Origin: Pseudomonas guariconensis
GTDB lineage: Bacteria; Pseudomonadota; Gammaproteobacteria; Pseudomonadales; Pseudomonadaceae
Length of the DNA stretch: 64,000 nt
NCBI RefSeq assembly: GCF_024127895.1
Contig: NZ_JAMYBK010000005.1
Coordinates: 186,001 to 250,000, forward strand
Direction of reading: 5' to 3'
Both the position numbers and the translations under genes were made by a program. Positions 8,859-17,128 of the stretch are shown piece by piece (the first letter of the stretch is position 1; each line of letters begins with the position of its first letter). The notes below the pieces were generated by a model. It saw nothing but the letters and a program-made list of their open reading frames with translations. It did not search any database and was not told the DNA's origin.

Positions 8859-9266
8859 TGTGGACAACTTGTCGCACAACTCACACGAAGCACACTAGGA
8901 TCGCCTCGCAAGTCATTGTTTCCACAGGCCCGAATTTTCCACGGAAAATGTGGAACCGGCTGTGGAAAACATGGTGGCATATCGCTCTAGCCCTTGATAT
9001 ACCTGCCCTGTAGCCTGCTGGTCATCTTTTGATCAAAGTTCCCATGTGGATGATTTCACTGCGTTTTCCGGATCATGCGCACGTATTTCCAGTGCCGTCG
9101 ATTCCTGTGGATAACTCTGTGTGAAAGCCTTGGACAGACCGCTGCAGGCGGCATCCTTGAAAGCGTTGCGCCATCACTCGACCATCGTTGCCCAGCGCTC
9201 CGATGAAAAAGGGTTCCAGCGACCCGACGAGTTGCCCCCAATCCGTGGGGAAAGCCCTGTGGATAA
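8859..9266. other. Gene-free region with a cluster of DnaA-box-like sequences
   Basis: The 610-base gap between braG and the next gene holds no credible ORF. It contains two perfect DnaA boxes, TGTGGATAA at 9106-9114 and 9258-9266. Near-matches are TGTGGACAA (8859-8867), GTTTCCACA (8918-8926), TTTTCCACG (8936-8944), TGTGGAACC (8949-8957), TGTGGAAAA (8961-8969) and TGTGGATGA (9045-9053). A palindrome TTTGATCAAA is at 9028-9037. There are no replication genes beside it, so it is not evidently an origin. A DnaA titration or reactivation locus is a hypothesis. Confidence 0.5.
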
Positions 9267-9420
9267 GATGCGTATAGCACGCGTCAGCCCCTCTACCACA
9301 AGGGTTCTACCATGCTGTTCATTTATTGGGCAGTACCATCGACGACTTGCTGGCAACGCCGGTGGCGGGCATGCTTCAAGACCTGCCGAGGCAATTCACA
9401 GCACAGCGAAGGAGAACAGC

Positions 9421-10188
9421 ATGACGTCCACCGTATTCATCACTGGCGCGACTTCCGGGTTCGGCGAGGCCGCCGCCCGCCGTTTCGCCGAAGCGGGCTG
9501 GAAGCTGGTGCTCACCGGCCGGCGCAAGGAGCGCCTGGACGCCCTGTGCGCCGAGCTGTCGGCCAAGACCGAGGTGCATGGCCTGGTGGTCGATGTGCGC
9601 GACCGCAAGGCCATGGAGCAGGCCATCGCCAACCTGCCGCCGGCCTTCGACACGCTGCGCGGCCTGGTCAACAACGCCGGCCTCGCCCTGGGCGCGGAGC
9701 CGGCGCAGAACTGCGACCTGGACGATTGGGAAACCATGGTCGACACCAACATCAAGGGCCTGATGTACACCACCCGCCTGCTGCTGCCACGGCTGATCGC
9801 CCATGGCCGTGGCGCGACCATCCTCAATGTCGGTTCGGTGGCGGGCATCTACCCCTATCCGGGCAGCCATGTGTACGGCGGCACCAAGGCCTTCGTCGGT
9901 CAGTTCTCCCTGAGCCTGCGTTGCGACCTGCGCGGCACGGGCGTACGGGTCAGCAATATCGAGCCTGGGATGTGCGAGAGCGAGTTCTCCCTGGTGCGCT
10001 TCGGCGGCGACCAGGCGCGCTACGACGCGACCTATGCCGGTATCGAGCCGATCCAGCCGCAGGATATCGCCGAGACCATCTTCTGGATCCTCAACCAGCC
10101 GGCGCATATCAACATCAACAGCCTCGAGCTGATGCCGGTGAGCCAGGATTGGGCGGGGTTTGCGATCGATCGGTCGGCCAAGGGGTGA
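9421..10188 (+). CDS. Short-chain dehydrogenase/reductase (YdfG-like)
   Basis: A 255-residue classical SDR. The cofactor motif TGATSGFG is at residues 8-15, with NNAG near 87, catalytic Ser in NVGSVAG and the active pair in YGGTK. The Arg after the second strand (TGRRKER) points to NADP(H). It resembles YdfG, which oxidises serine and 3-hydroxy acids; the substrate here is not proven. AAGGAG is seven bases before the ATG at 9421; the longer frame starting at 9121 crosses the DnaA-box region and lacks a ribosome binding site. It stands alone between the bra operon and a convergent gene. Confidence 0.88.
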   Translation: MTSTVFITGATSGFGEAAARRFAEAGWKLVLTGRRKERLDALCAELSAKTEVHGLVVDVRDRKAMEQAIANLPPAFDTLRGLVNNAGLALGAEPAQNCDLDDWETMVDTNIKGLMYTTRLLLPRLIAHGRGATILNVGSVAGIYPYPGSHVYGGTKAFVGQFSLSLRCDLRGTGVRVSNIEPGMCESEFSLVRFGGDQARYDATYAGIEPIQPQDIAETIFWILNQPAHININSLELMPVSQDWAGFAIDRSAKG

Positions 10189-10213
10189 ATTCAGGGGGCG
10201 CGTCGCGAACGCT

Positions 10214-11323
10214 TCAGCCCAGCTGCCGCAAGCTTTCCAGGCAGGTCGCCAGGTGATAGGGCGTGGTCGACGGCATGTCATGCCGGCTGACCGCGCCGTT
10301 GCCATCGCGGCACTCGTGCCAGCCGCCTGGATGCAGGAAGCGCGTTTCCAGCGCCTGCAACTGGCGTAGCAACCTTTCCTCGCTACCCGGTCGAAGCGCC
10401 AGTGCCCGCAAGTACTCGGCCTGGGCCCAGATGCGCTGGGTCGGATCGGTCACATTGCCCTGCACATCCAGCATCGCCAGCACCGCCGAATCCGTCACGC
10501 CCTGTTGTTCGGCGTATGCGAAGGCGCGGGCAAGGGAGCCGTGCAACGGGCCGCCACGCAGCAGTGGCGAGGTATCGAGCAGGTAGAACCACTCGAATTG
10601 ATGCCCAGGCTCGAACCAGTTATCCACAGCACCGCGGGGTTTCTCCAGCATCAGGCCGTGGGCCGGGTCGATGAAATGCACCTGCAAGGCTTCGCACAGC
10701 TGCAACAGCGCCTGTCGTACCTGCTCGTCCTCGCGTACTGCCAGCGTTTGCAGGAAGGCTTCGGCCAGATGCATCTGCGGGTTCTGCAAAGGGCCGCTGC
10801 CCAGTGCCGACCAGTCTTCGTCCAGGCTTGCCTCGTACAACCCATCATCCCGGGCGAAACGCTCGGCGACGATGCTCAGCGCCGCATTCAGCTTGGCCTC
10901 GACCAGTGGCTCGCGCACCTTGCCCCAGTAATGGGCGCAGGCGAAGACGATGAAGGCATGGGTGTAGAGGTCCTTGCGCCGGTCGAGGGGCTGGCCTTCG
11001 GCATCGATGCTGTAGAACCAGCCGCCGTGCTCGGCATCATGGAAATGCCGTTGCAGCGAGCGGAACAGCGCTGCGGCCCGCTCGGCCGCGCCCGGCTGCT
11101 CGATGCGACTGCTGAACAGGTACAGTTGGCGGGCGCAGGCCATGGCCCGGTAGCGCTGCACCGGCAGTGGCCGGTGCTGACCGTCGAGCGCCTCGTAGGG
11201 CAGGGCCATCTCGGCATTCCAGCCAGGGCCTTGCCACAAGGGCACGATACGCTCGGCGAAATGCTGGCGGAAACGGGCCACGTAGGGGCGTAGCTCGGGC
11301 GGGGTGGGGCGGGGGTCGGACAT
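10214..11323 (-). CDS. AGE family epimerase/isomerase
   Basis: A 369-residue N-acylglucosamine 2-epimerase superfamily protein, an (alpha/alpha)6 barrel enzyme. Typical features are repeated aromatic or His motifs such as HGGWFYSID, THAFIVFACAHYW, GHQFEWFYLLD and the C-terminal HPGGWHECRD. Relatives in Pseudomonas interconvert mannose and fructose or other aldose-ketose pairs; the exact sugar cannot be read from the sequence. The ATG at 11323 (MSDPRPTPPELR) is preferred to an upstream TTG. Ribosome binding signal is weak. Convergent with the SDR gene. Confidence 0.85.
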   Translation of the reverse strand: MSDPRPTPPELRPYVARFRQHFAERIVPLWQGPGWNAEMALPYEALDGQHRPLPVQRYRAMACARQLYLFSSRIEQPGAAERAAALFRSLQRHFHDAEHGGWFYSIDAEGQPLDRRKDLYTHAFIVFACAHYWGKVREPLVEAKLNAALSIVAERFARDDGLYEASLDEDWSALGSGPLQNPQMHLAEAFLQTLAVREDEQVRQALLQLCEALQVHFIDPAHGLMLEKPRGAVDNWFEPGHQFEWFYLLDTSPLLRGGPLHGSLARAFAYAEQQGVTDSAVLAMLDVQGNVTDPTQRIWAQAEYLRALALRPGSEERLLRQLQALETRFLHPGGWHECRDGNGAVSRHDMPSTTPYHLATCLESLRQLG

Positions 11324-11370
11324 GGGGCGTGCTCGTCGCAATCGGGCAGTGCGTCATGGTAGCAGCTAGC

Positions 11371-11397
11371 GGCAAGCTGCAAGCTGCAAGCTGCAAG
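11371..11397. repeat. CAAGCTG tandem/dispersed intergenic repeat, copy 1
   Basis: GGCAAGCTGCAAGCTGCAAG followed by CTGCAAG: seven-base CAAGCTG units repeated three to four times. Related tracts occur at 18691-18722, 22723-22751 and 51961-52122, always between genes. Confidence 0.6.
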
Positions 11398-11455
11398 AAA
11401 AAGCATGCCTGCGCAGATTTTGATTTTTGCTTTTACTTACAGATCCCCGCTGTGC

Positions 11456-12121
11456 TTACCCCGGGTTACCGAGGCCCTGCCAATGCCGCGCGCCGACGAA
11501 GATGAAACGCAGCTGCTGGGTGATCTTTTCCTGGGGCGTAAGCGCTTGCGGGTCGTCGGGGCCTGGGCTGTCGATCAGTTCCGGCAGGGTGGCGAACACC
11601 GTCTTGACCACCAGGTCGGCCATCACCGCCAGGGCGGCGGCATCCAGGTGCTGCCAGCGGGGCATGCGGGCGAGGTCGGTGGCCAGGTCGGCGCTGATGT
11701 CCTGGCGCAAGCGGGCGATGGCCTGGCGCACCGCCTGGGAGCCGCCGTACTGCTCGCGGGCGAGGAACAGGAACTGGGCGCGGTGGGCGGCGACCACATC
11801 GAGGAAGATGCGTACCGAGGCGTCGGTGATGCCGCCCAGCTCGAATTCGTTTTGCCGCACCAGACGGATGGTTTGGCGGAAGGTCGCGTCGACCTCGGCG
11901 ACCAGGGCAAGGCCCAGCGCGTCCATGTCGGGGAAGTGTCGGTAGAAACCGGTGGGCACGATGCCGGCGGCCTTGGCCACTTCGCGCAGGCTGATGCTGC
12001 CGAAGCCACGGCCGCTCTCCATGAGCTGGCAGGCGGCATCCAGCAGGGCCTGGCGTGTCTGTAGCTTCTGTTCGGCGCGCGGCAGCATGGGGCGGGCTTC
12101 TGTGGTTGTACGGCTGGGCAT
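11456..12121 (-). CDS. TetR-family regulator of the FabR/DesT type
   Basis: A 221-residue repressor. The N-terminal HTH reads SISLREVAKAAGIVPTGFYRHFPDMDALG, closely matching E. coli FabR, and the C-terminal segment LRFIFVGARHWQGLG also parallels FabR (around RMISKGAYYW). FabR and DesT sense the acyl-CoA/ACP saturation balance and repress unsaturated fatty acid or desaturase genes. No desaturase or fab gene is next to it here. ATG 12121 is given; ATG 12088 (MLPRAEQKLQTR) aligns with the FabR start and is a real alternative, and neither has a good Shine-Dalgarno. A terminator lies just upstream. Confidence 0.85.
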   Translation of the reverse strand: MPSRTTTEARPMLPRAEQKLQTRQALLDAACQLMESGRGFGSISLREVAKAAGIVPTGFYRHFPDMDALGLALVAEVDATFRQTIRLVRQNEFELGGITDASVRIFLDVVAAHRAQFLFLAREQYGGSQAVRQAIARLRQDISADLATDLARMPRWQHLDAAALAVMADLVVKTVFATLPELIDSPGPDDPQALTPQEKITQQLRFIFVGARHWQGLGNPG

Positions 12122-12128
12122 TCTGGAT

Positions 12129-12161
12129 AAAAAAACGAAGCCCGGTCAATGGACCGGGCTT
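12129..12161 (-). terminator. Rho-independent terminator after the repeat-protein gene
   Basis: On the minus strand AAGCCCGGTC-cATT-GACCGGGCTT (12161-12138) is a perfect ten-base stem followed by CG and seven T residues (12135-12129). It ends the transcript of the repeat protein, immediately before the start of the TetR gene, so the regulator must have its own promoter overlapping this structure or be read through it. Confidence 0.9.
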
Positions 12162-12210
12162 GGGGGAGAGCAGGTGCTGCGCGGCGGGTTGTTGTTCTTG
12201 GCCATGACGA

Positions 12211-12666
12211 TCAGCTCATGCGGCTGATTTCGATCAGGCGGTCGGAGCCCCCTTCGGCGACACGGTTGTTGCGTTCGATCAGGCGGTCGGAGCCACCCTC
12301 GGCGACACGGTTGTTGCGCTCGATCAGGCGATCGGAGCCCCCTTCGGCGACACGGTTGTTGCGCTCGATCAGGCGGTCGGAGCCCCCTTCGGCGACACGG
12401 TTGTTGCGCTCGATCAGGCGGTCGGAGCCCCCCTCGGCGACGCGGTTGTTGCGTTCGATCAGGCGGTCGGAACCCCCTTCGGCGACGCGGGCGGCACGTT
12501 CCTGCAGACGATCAGCGCCACCCTCGGCCAAGGTCTTCAGCGGTTGGGCGATTTCGGCCGAGCTGGTACGGGACTCGGCGCTCAGGTGCTGTTCTTCGGC
12601 TGGCAGGGCGAAGGCATTGGCGGCCAGGATGGACAAGGTCAGGCTCAGCAGCAGGTGGCGTTTCAT
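12211..12666 (-). CDS. Secreted protein made of 15-residue VAEGGSDRLIERNNR repeats
   Basis: A 151-residue protein not recognised as any named family. Residues 1-20 are a Sec signal (MKRHLLLSLTLSILAANAFA). A 25-residue linker follows. From residue 46 to the end come seven 15-residue repeats: one divergent (LAEGGADRLQERAAR), five identical copies of VAEGGSDRLIERNNR, and a last copy ending IEISRMS. Each repeat carries GG and a charged amphipathic stretch, with no Cys. AGGAG precedes the ATG. It is monocistronic, ending in a strong terminator. Export to the periplasm or outside is inferred; function unknown. The near-identity of the DNA repeats implies recent duplication. Confidence 0.8.
   Translation of the reverse strand: MKRHLLLSLTLSILAANAFALPAEEQHLSAESRTSSAEIAQPLKTLAEGGADRLQERAARVAEGGSDRLIERNNRVAEGGSDRLIERNNRVAEGGSDRLIERNNRVAEGGSDRLIERNNRVAEGGSDRLIERNNRVAEGGSDRLIEISRMS
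12214..12531. repeat. 45-bp coding tandem repeat array
   Basis: Seven 45-bp units, of which the central five differ only at a few synonymous positions (for example GTTCG/GCTCG and ACACGG/ACGCGG). Because 45 is divisible by three, changes in copy number keep the frame open, so length variation between strains is expected. Confidence 0.9.
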
Positions 12667-13008
12667 GATATCGGTGCTCCTCTGGGGGGCTGGAAAGTGG
12701 GTACGAAGCCAATGCTACGCTCGGTAACGCCAGAGAAAAGTTCATACGGATAATGGTGACAATCGACCGCGTTGATACAGGGTCGTGAAGGCTCTAAGGC
12801 AAGGCTGGCAGAGGATTTGAAGGCAATGTGCTAGCAGGTTTTTCAGCTGACGCCGGATCTGTTTCTCGGCCAGAAACTGAGAAAGGGGTCAGGAAAGTCG
12901 TCATTCCAGGGGTGGTGAATTAAACCCAGCGGACTTTCATCAGTCCGACATAATGTGTGCCATCGTCACGCCCGCTTTGTGCCATGTCGTCGTCAGGAGA
13001 ATCACGCA

Positions 13009-15072
13009 ATGATGCGTCCCGTCAGAATCCTCACCTGGAGCCTCGCCAGCCTGTTGACCCTGTTGGCGATACTGGTGGTGGTGATCGCCACGTTCGACTG
13101 GAACCGCATCAAGCCGCTGCTCAACGAGAAAGTCTCCGAGGCCCTGCACCGGCCGTTCGCGATCAACGGCAACCTCGCCGTGCAGTGGCGTACCGAGCCG
13201 CAGGAGGGTGGTTGGCGGGCCTGGGTGCCCTGGCCGCACTTCATCGCCGAAGACCTGACCCTGGGCAATCCAGACTGGCTGAAGACGCCGCAGATGGTCG
13301 GCCTGGAGCGCGTGGAGTTCCGCCTGTCGCCCGTGCCTCTGGCGTTCCAGCAGATCGTCATCCCGCGCATCGACCTGACCAAGCCCACCGCCAGCCTTAC
13401 CCGCCTGGCCGATGGCCGGGCCAACTGGACCTTCGACTTCGGGCCCGAGGACGAAAATGCCGAGCCGTCCAAGTGGGTGCTGGACATCGGCGCCATCGGC
13501 TTCGACCAGGGCAACGTCAGCTTCGACGACCAGATCCTGAAAACCAGCATGAAGGTGCAGATCGACCCGCTGGGCAAGCCGATCCCGTTCAGCGAGATCG
13601 TCGGCAAGGCCAGCGCCGAGAAGGCCGGGGGCGCCCAGGACTATGCCTTCGGCCTCAAGGCCCAGGGCCGCTACAAAGGCCAGGCGGTGTCCGGCACCGG
13701 CAAGATCGGTGGCCTGCTGGCGCTGCAGGATGCCAGCCAGCCGTTCCCGCTGCAGGCCGACGTGCGCATCGGCGACACCCGGGCGGCCCTTGCCGGTACC
13801 CTGACCGACCCACGCAACCTCGGCGCGCTCGACCTGCGCCTGCGCCTGTCCGGCAGCAGCCTGGGCAACCTGTATCCCCTGACTGGCGTGACCTTGCCGG
13901 ACACGCCGGCCTATTCCACCGACGGCCACCTCACCGCCAACCTGCAGGACCCGGACGGCGCGCGGTTCCGCTACGAAGGCTTCAACGGCAAGATCGGCGA
14001 CAGCGACATCCATGGCGACCTGGCCTTCGTCGCCAGCCAGCCGCGGCCGAAGCTCGCCGGCAACCTGGTGTCCAACCAACTGCTGTTCAAGGACCTGGCC
14101 CCGTTGATCGGCGCCGACTCCAACGTCGAGCAGAAGGCCCGTGGTGGCGCCAGCAAGCAGCCGGCAGGCAAGGTCTTGCCGGTGGAGGAGTTTCGCACCG
14201 AGCGCTGGCGGGCGATGGATGCCGACGTTACCTTCAGCGGCAAGCGCATCGTGCACAGCGAGCAACTGCCGTTCAACGACCTGTCCGCCCGTGTCTTGCT
14301 CGAGGACGGCCTGTTGCGCCTGGAGCCGCTGCGCTTCGGCGTCGCCGGGGGCAACCTCAATGCCAACATCCGCCTGGACGGTCGCACGGTGCCGATGCAA
14401 GGCCGCGCCCGGCTGACCGCCCGGGGCTTCAAGCTCAAGCAACTGTTCCCCAGCTTCGCGCCCATGCAGACCAGCTTCGGCGAACTCAACGGTGATGCCG
14501 ACCTGGGTGGGCGCGGTAATTCGGTGGCGGCCCTGCTCGGCACCTCCAATGGCGACCTGCGCCTGCTCATCAACGATGGCGCCATCAGCCGGGGCCTGAT
14601 GGAAATCGCCGGGCTCAACGTGGGCAACTATGTGATCGGCAAGTTGTTCGGCGACGAGGAGGTGAAGATCAACTGCGCGGCGGCCGACGTGGGCATCAAG
14701 GATGGCCTGGCGACCACGCGGTTGTTCGTCTTCGATACCGAGAACGCGATCATCCATGTCGACGGTACGGCCAACTTCGCCAGCGAGCAGTTGGACTTGA
14801 AGATCACCCCCGAATCGAAGGGCGTGCGCTTGTTCTCGCTGCGTTCGCCGTTGTACGTGCGTGGGCCGTTCGCCAAGCCCAGCGCCGGGGTGCAGGCGGT
14901 GCCGCTGGCCCTGCGAGGCGCCGGGATGGTGGCGCTGGGCGTGGCGATCGGCCCTGCGGCAGGGCTACTGGCACTGATCGCGCCGAGTGGGGACGAGCCG
15001 AACCAGTGCACGCCGCTGCTCGAACAGATGCAGGCCGGCAAGGCGCCGGCGGCGGTGAAGGGGCGCAAGTAG
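13009..15072 (+). CDS. AsmA family protein
   Basis: A 687-residue protein with one N-terminal transmembrane helix (residues about 8-27, LASLLTLLAILVVVIATF) followed by the long beta-rich periplasmic domain of the AsmA family, and a conserved C-terminal region with NVGNYVIGKLFGDEEVKINC and a segment on RSPLYVRGPFAKP. AsmA-like proteins are thought to bridge the envelope and move phospholipid to the outer membrane. CAGGAG precedes ATG 13009; a second ATG follows at once. The 342 bases upstream (12667-13008) show only a CATAAT-like -10 candidate near 12949 and no other gene. Confidence 0.9.
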   Translation: MMRPVRILTWSLASLLTLLAILVVVIATFDWNRIKPLLNEKVSEALHRPFAINGNLAVQWRTEPQEGGWRAWVPWPHFIAEDLTLGNPDWLKTPQMVGLERVEFRLSPVPLAFQQIVIPRIDLTKPTASLTRLADGRANWTFDFGPEDENAEPSKWVLDIGAIGFDQGNVSFDDQILKTSMKVQIDPLGKPIPFSEIVGKASAEKAGGAQDYAFGLKAQGRYKGQAVSGTGKIGGLLALQDASQPFPLQADVRIGDTRAALAGTLTDPRNLGALDLRLRLSGSSLGNLYPLTGVTLPDTPAYSTDGHLTANLQDPDGARFRYEGFNGKIGDSDIHGDLAFVASQPRPKLAGNLVSNQLLFKDLAPLIGADSNVEQKARGGASKQPAGKVLPVEEFRTERWRAMDADVTFSGKRIVHSEQLPFNDLSARVLLEDGLLRLEPLRFGVAGGNLNANIRLDGRTVPMQGRARLTARGFKLKQLFPSFAPMQTSFGELNGDADLGGRGNSVAALLGTSNGDLRLLINDGAISRGLMEIAGLNVGNYVIGKLFGDEEVKINCAAADVGIKDGLATTRLFVFDTENAIIHVDGTANFASEQLDLKITPESKGVRLFSLRSPLYVRGPFAKPSAGVQAVPLALRGAGMVALGVAIGPAAGLLALIAPSGDEPNQCTPLLEQMQAGKAPAAVKGRK

Positions 15073-15096
15073 CTTCGGGCAGGGGGCTGGCAAACG

Positions 15097-15119
15097 CTGG
15101 GGCCGCACAGCGGCCCCAG
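15097..15119. terminator. Bidirectional hairpin between asmA-like gene and ferritin gene
   Basis: CTGGGGCCGC and GCGGCCCCAG form a ten-base perfect stem with an ACA loop, between two convergent genes 51 bases apart. It can end transcripts from both sides although it has no long U tract. Confidence 0.7.
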
Positions 15120-15123
15120 TGGA

Positions 15124-15654
15124 TCACAAGCCTTTGAGCAGGTCCGCCATGTCGTCGGCGTGCTCTTCTTCCTGGGCCAGGATGTCTTCGAAGATGCGCC
15201 GGGTGGTCGGGTCTTTCTCGCCGATGTACTGGATGATCTCGCGGTAGCTGTCGATGGCGATGCGCTCGGCCACCAAGTCCTCCAGGACCATCTCTTTCAA
15301 GGTACTGCCCGCGACGTACTGGGCGTGGGCGTTCTTGCTCAGGTTGTCCGGGTTGAAATCCGGCTCGCCACCGAGCTGGACGATGCGCTCGGCCAGCTTG
15401 TCGGCGTGCTCGGCCTCCTGGTTGGCATGCTCGAGGAACTCCTCGGCGGCGACGCTGGCCTTGATGCCGCTGGCCATGAAGTAGTGGCGCTTGTAGCGCA
15501 GGGTGCAGACCAGCTCGGTGGCCAGCGATTCATTGAGCAGGCGCAGGATCCTGTCGCGATCGGCACTGTAGCCCTCGGTCACGGCGCCTTGCTCGACATG
15601 CTGGCGGGCGCGCTCGCGCAGGGTCTGCACATCGGTCAGTTCGGTAGCGTTCAT
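15124..15654 (-). CDS. Ferritin-like / bacterioferritin-type protein
   Basis: A 176-residue four-helix-bundle protein. Ferroxidase-type ligands appear as E in SLATELVC, E..H in EEFLEHANQEAEHAD, E in VLEDLVAE and EEH in LAQEEEHADD. It corresponds in position and size to the P. aeruginosa bacterioferritin-like gene beside osmE. It probably stores or detoxifies iron and protects against oxidative stress in the cytoplasm. Start chosen at ATG 15654 because GGAG is six bases upstream; an ATG six bases earlier touches the GGAG itself. Neighbour osmE is on the same strand 47 bases upstream. Confidence 0.85.
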   Translation of the reverse strand: MNATELTDVQTLRERARQHVEQGAVTEGYSADRDRILRLLNESLATELVCTLRYKRHYFMASGIKASVAAEEFLEHANQEAEHADKLAERIVQLGGEPDFNPDNLSKNAHAQYVAGSTLKEMVLEDLVAERIAIDSYREIIQYIGEKDPTTRRIFEDILAQEEEHADDMADLLKGL

Positions 15655-15701
15655 GTTCATCTCCGAAAGGATCAGGGTGGTCACGGGGTGTCAGGGAGGG
15701 C

Positions 15702-16043
15702 TCACGCGCCGGGTACGGCCTCGCGGTCCTCTTCTCGTTGCTGGCAGGTCTTGAAGCCCTTGGCATCGACATGGCCGGTGGCGTCGAAGCGTACGTAGTA
15801 GGGCTGCTGGTGGCCGTCGCGGTTGAGGATGTAGTCGTTGCAGGTGCCGCCATGGGGCAGGTCGCTCACCTTCGACGGGCTGCCGCCGATGGCGATGACC
15901 TTCTGCATGGTCATGCCGTTCTCGACCTGCTTGACCAGCGGCTCGTCGCGGTAGGTGACGTAGTCCACCGGGTTTTCCGGGCGGCTGCCGCAGGCGGCCA
16001 GGGTCGCGCCCGCCAGAAGGATTGCCAGGGTCTGCTTGTACAT
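15702..16043 (-). CDS. osmE: Osmotically inducible lipoprotein OsmE
   Basis: A 113-residue SmpA/OmlA (BamE-like) fold lipoprotein. The lipobox is LAAC at residues 15-18. The signature stretch QVENGMTMQKVIAIGGSPSKV and DYILNRDG match OsmE. It is anchored to an envelope membrane and induced by osmotic stress in other species. AAGGAG precedes the ATG by eight bases. It is followed by the ferritin-like gene in the same orientation. Confidence 0.9.
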   Translation of the reverse strand: MYKQTLAILLAGATLAACGSRPENPVDYVTYRDEPLVKQVENGMTMQKVIAIGGSPSKVSDLPHGGTCNDYILNRDGHQQPYYVRFDATGHVDAKGFKTCQQREEDREAVPGA

Positions 16044-16164
16044 GGTCCCGCTCCTTGCTCAGGGTCTGTTCTGGTTGGAACCGCATGGCGCGCCAGGAGT
16101 TCGATTGCGATGCCTGGCCCCGGCCCTGTAGTGTTGGCCGACTGACCAAGGAGAGGGAGAGGCC

Positions 16165-17055
16165 ATGAACCAGGACCTGGCCACGCGCTACCCACTGGTG
16201 CTGGTACCGGGCATGCTCGGTTTCGTGCGGGTGCTGCTCTATCCGTACTGGTATGGCATCGTTCCGGCGCTGCGCCGGGGTGGAGCGCAGGTATTCCCTG
16301 TGCAGGTGTCGCCGCTGCATGCCAGCGAAGTCCGTGGCGAACAGCTGCTGGCGATCATCGAGGACATCTGCCGGCGGACCGGGGCCGAACGGGTCAACCT
16401 GATCGGCCACAGCCAGGGGGCCCTCAGCGCCCGCTACGCGGCGGCGAAGAGGCCCGACCGGGTGGCGTCGGTGACCTCGGTGGCCGGGCCCAACCAGGGC
16501 TCGGAGCTGGCCGACTACCTGGCGCACAAGGCCCCGGGCGACTCACCCCAGGGGCGGATACTCAAGGCTGTGCTGCATGGCCTTGCGGTGTTGCTGGTAT
16601 GGCTGGAAACCGGCTGGCGGCGCGAGCCGCTGCCGATCGACGTGCACGCCTCGCACCAGTCCCTCACTAGCGCCGGCGTGGCCCTGTTCAACCAGGCTTA
16701 TCCACAGGGCCTGCCGACCTCCTGGGGGGGCGAGGGCCCGGCCGAGGTCGATGGCGTGCGCTATTACTCGTGGTCCGGCACCCTGCAACCGGGGCGTACC
16801 GACCAGGGGCGCAACCGCTTCGACGGCAGCAACCGCTTCTGCCGGTTGTTCGCCCGCACCTTCACGCGCGAGAAGGGCCAATGCGACGGCATGGTCGGGC
16901 GCTACAGCTCGCACCTGGGCCAGGTCATCGGCGACGACTATCCGCTCGACCACCTGGACATCGTCAACCAGTCCCTCGGCGCGGTGGGCAAGGGCGCCGA
17001 CCCGGTGCGGCTGTTCACCGAGCACGCTGCACGGCTCAAGGCCGCAGGCTTGTAG
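16165..17055 (+). CDS. LipA-type triacylglycerol lipase homologue without signal peptide
   Basis: A 296-residue alpha/beta hydrolase closely similar to secreted Pseudomonas lactonizing lipases: oxyanion GMLG at 16-19, nucleophile Ser83 in GHSQG, and, by alignment, Asp241 (CDGMVG) and His263 (DHLDIVNQ). Unlike LipA it begins MNQDLATRYPLVLVPG with no signal peptide. Both positions of the LipA disulfide are substituted (TSWGGEG and VGRYSSHLG). No lipase-specific foldase gene is adjacent. It is therefore probably a cytoplasmic esterase or lipase; substrate unknown. AAGGAGAGGGAG precedes the ATG. Confidence 0.85.
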   Translation: MNQDLATRYPLVLVPGMLGFVRVLLYPYWYGIVPALRRGGAQVFPVQVSPLHASEVRGEQLLAIIEDICRRTGAERVNLIGHSQGALSARYAAAKRPDRVASVTSVAGPNQGSELADYLAHKAPGDSPQGRILKAVLHGLAVLLVWLETGWRREPLPIDVHASHQSLTSAGVALFNQAYPQGLPTSWGGEGPAEVDGVRYYSWSGTLQPGRTDQGRNRFDGSNRFCRLFARTFTREKGQCDGMVGRYSSHLGQVIGDDYPLDHLDIVNQSLGAVGKGADPVRLFTEHAARLKAAGL

Positions 17056-17128
17056 GGAGATGTAAAAATTCTTGTCTACACTCTGCACGACGACCGTGCA
17101 GCGGGCACGGAGACAAGGAGACCACTCC

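Noticed and set aside
9028..9037. TTTGATCAAA palindrome as an ANR/FNR box
   Set aside because: The half-sites are fused without the required four-base spacer.
8859..9266. DnaA-box cluster as the chromosomal origin
   Set aside because: No dnaA, rpmH, gidA or par genes and no AT-rich unwinding region are nearby.
9121..9420. N-terminal extension of the short-chain dehydrogenase
   Set aside because: No ribosome binding site at 9121, no SDR similarity, and the segment contains perfect DnaA boxes; ATG 9421 has AAGGAG.
12214..12531. Regular repeats that could suggest a CRISPR array
   Set aside because: Units are contiguous 45-mers with no unique spacers, and they are in frame within a signal-peptide protein.
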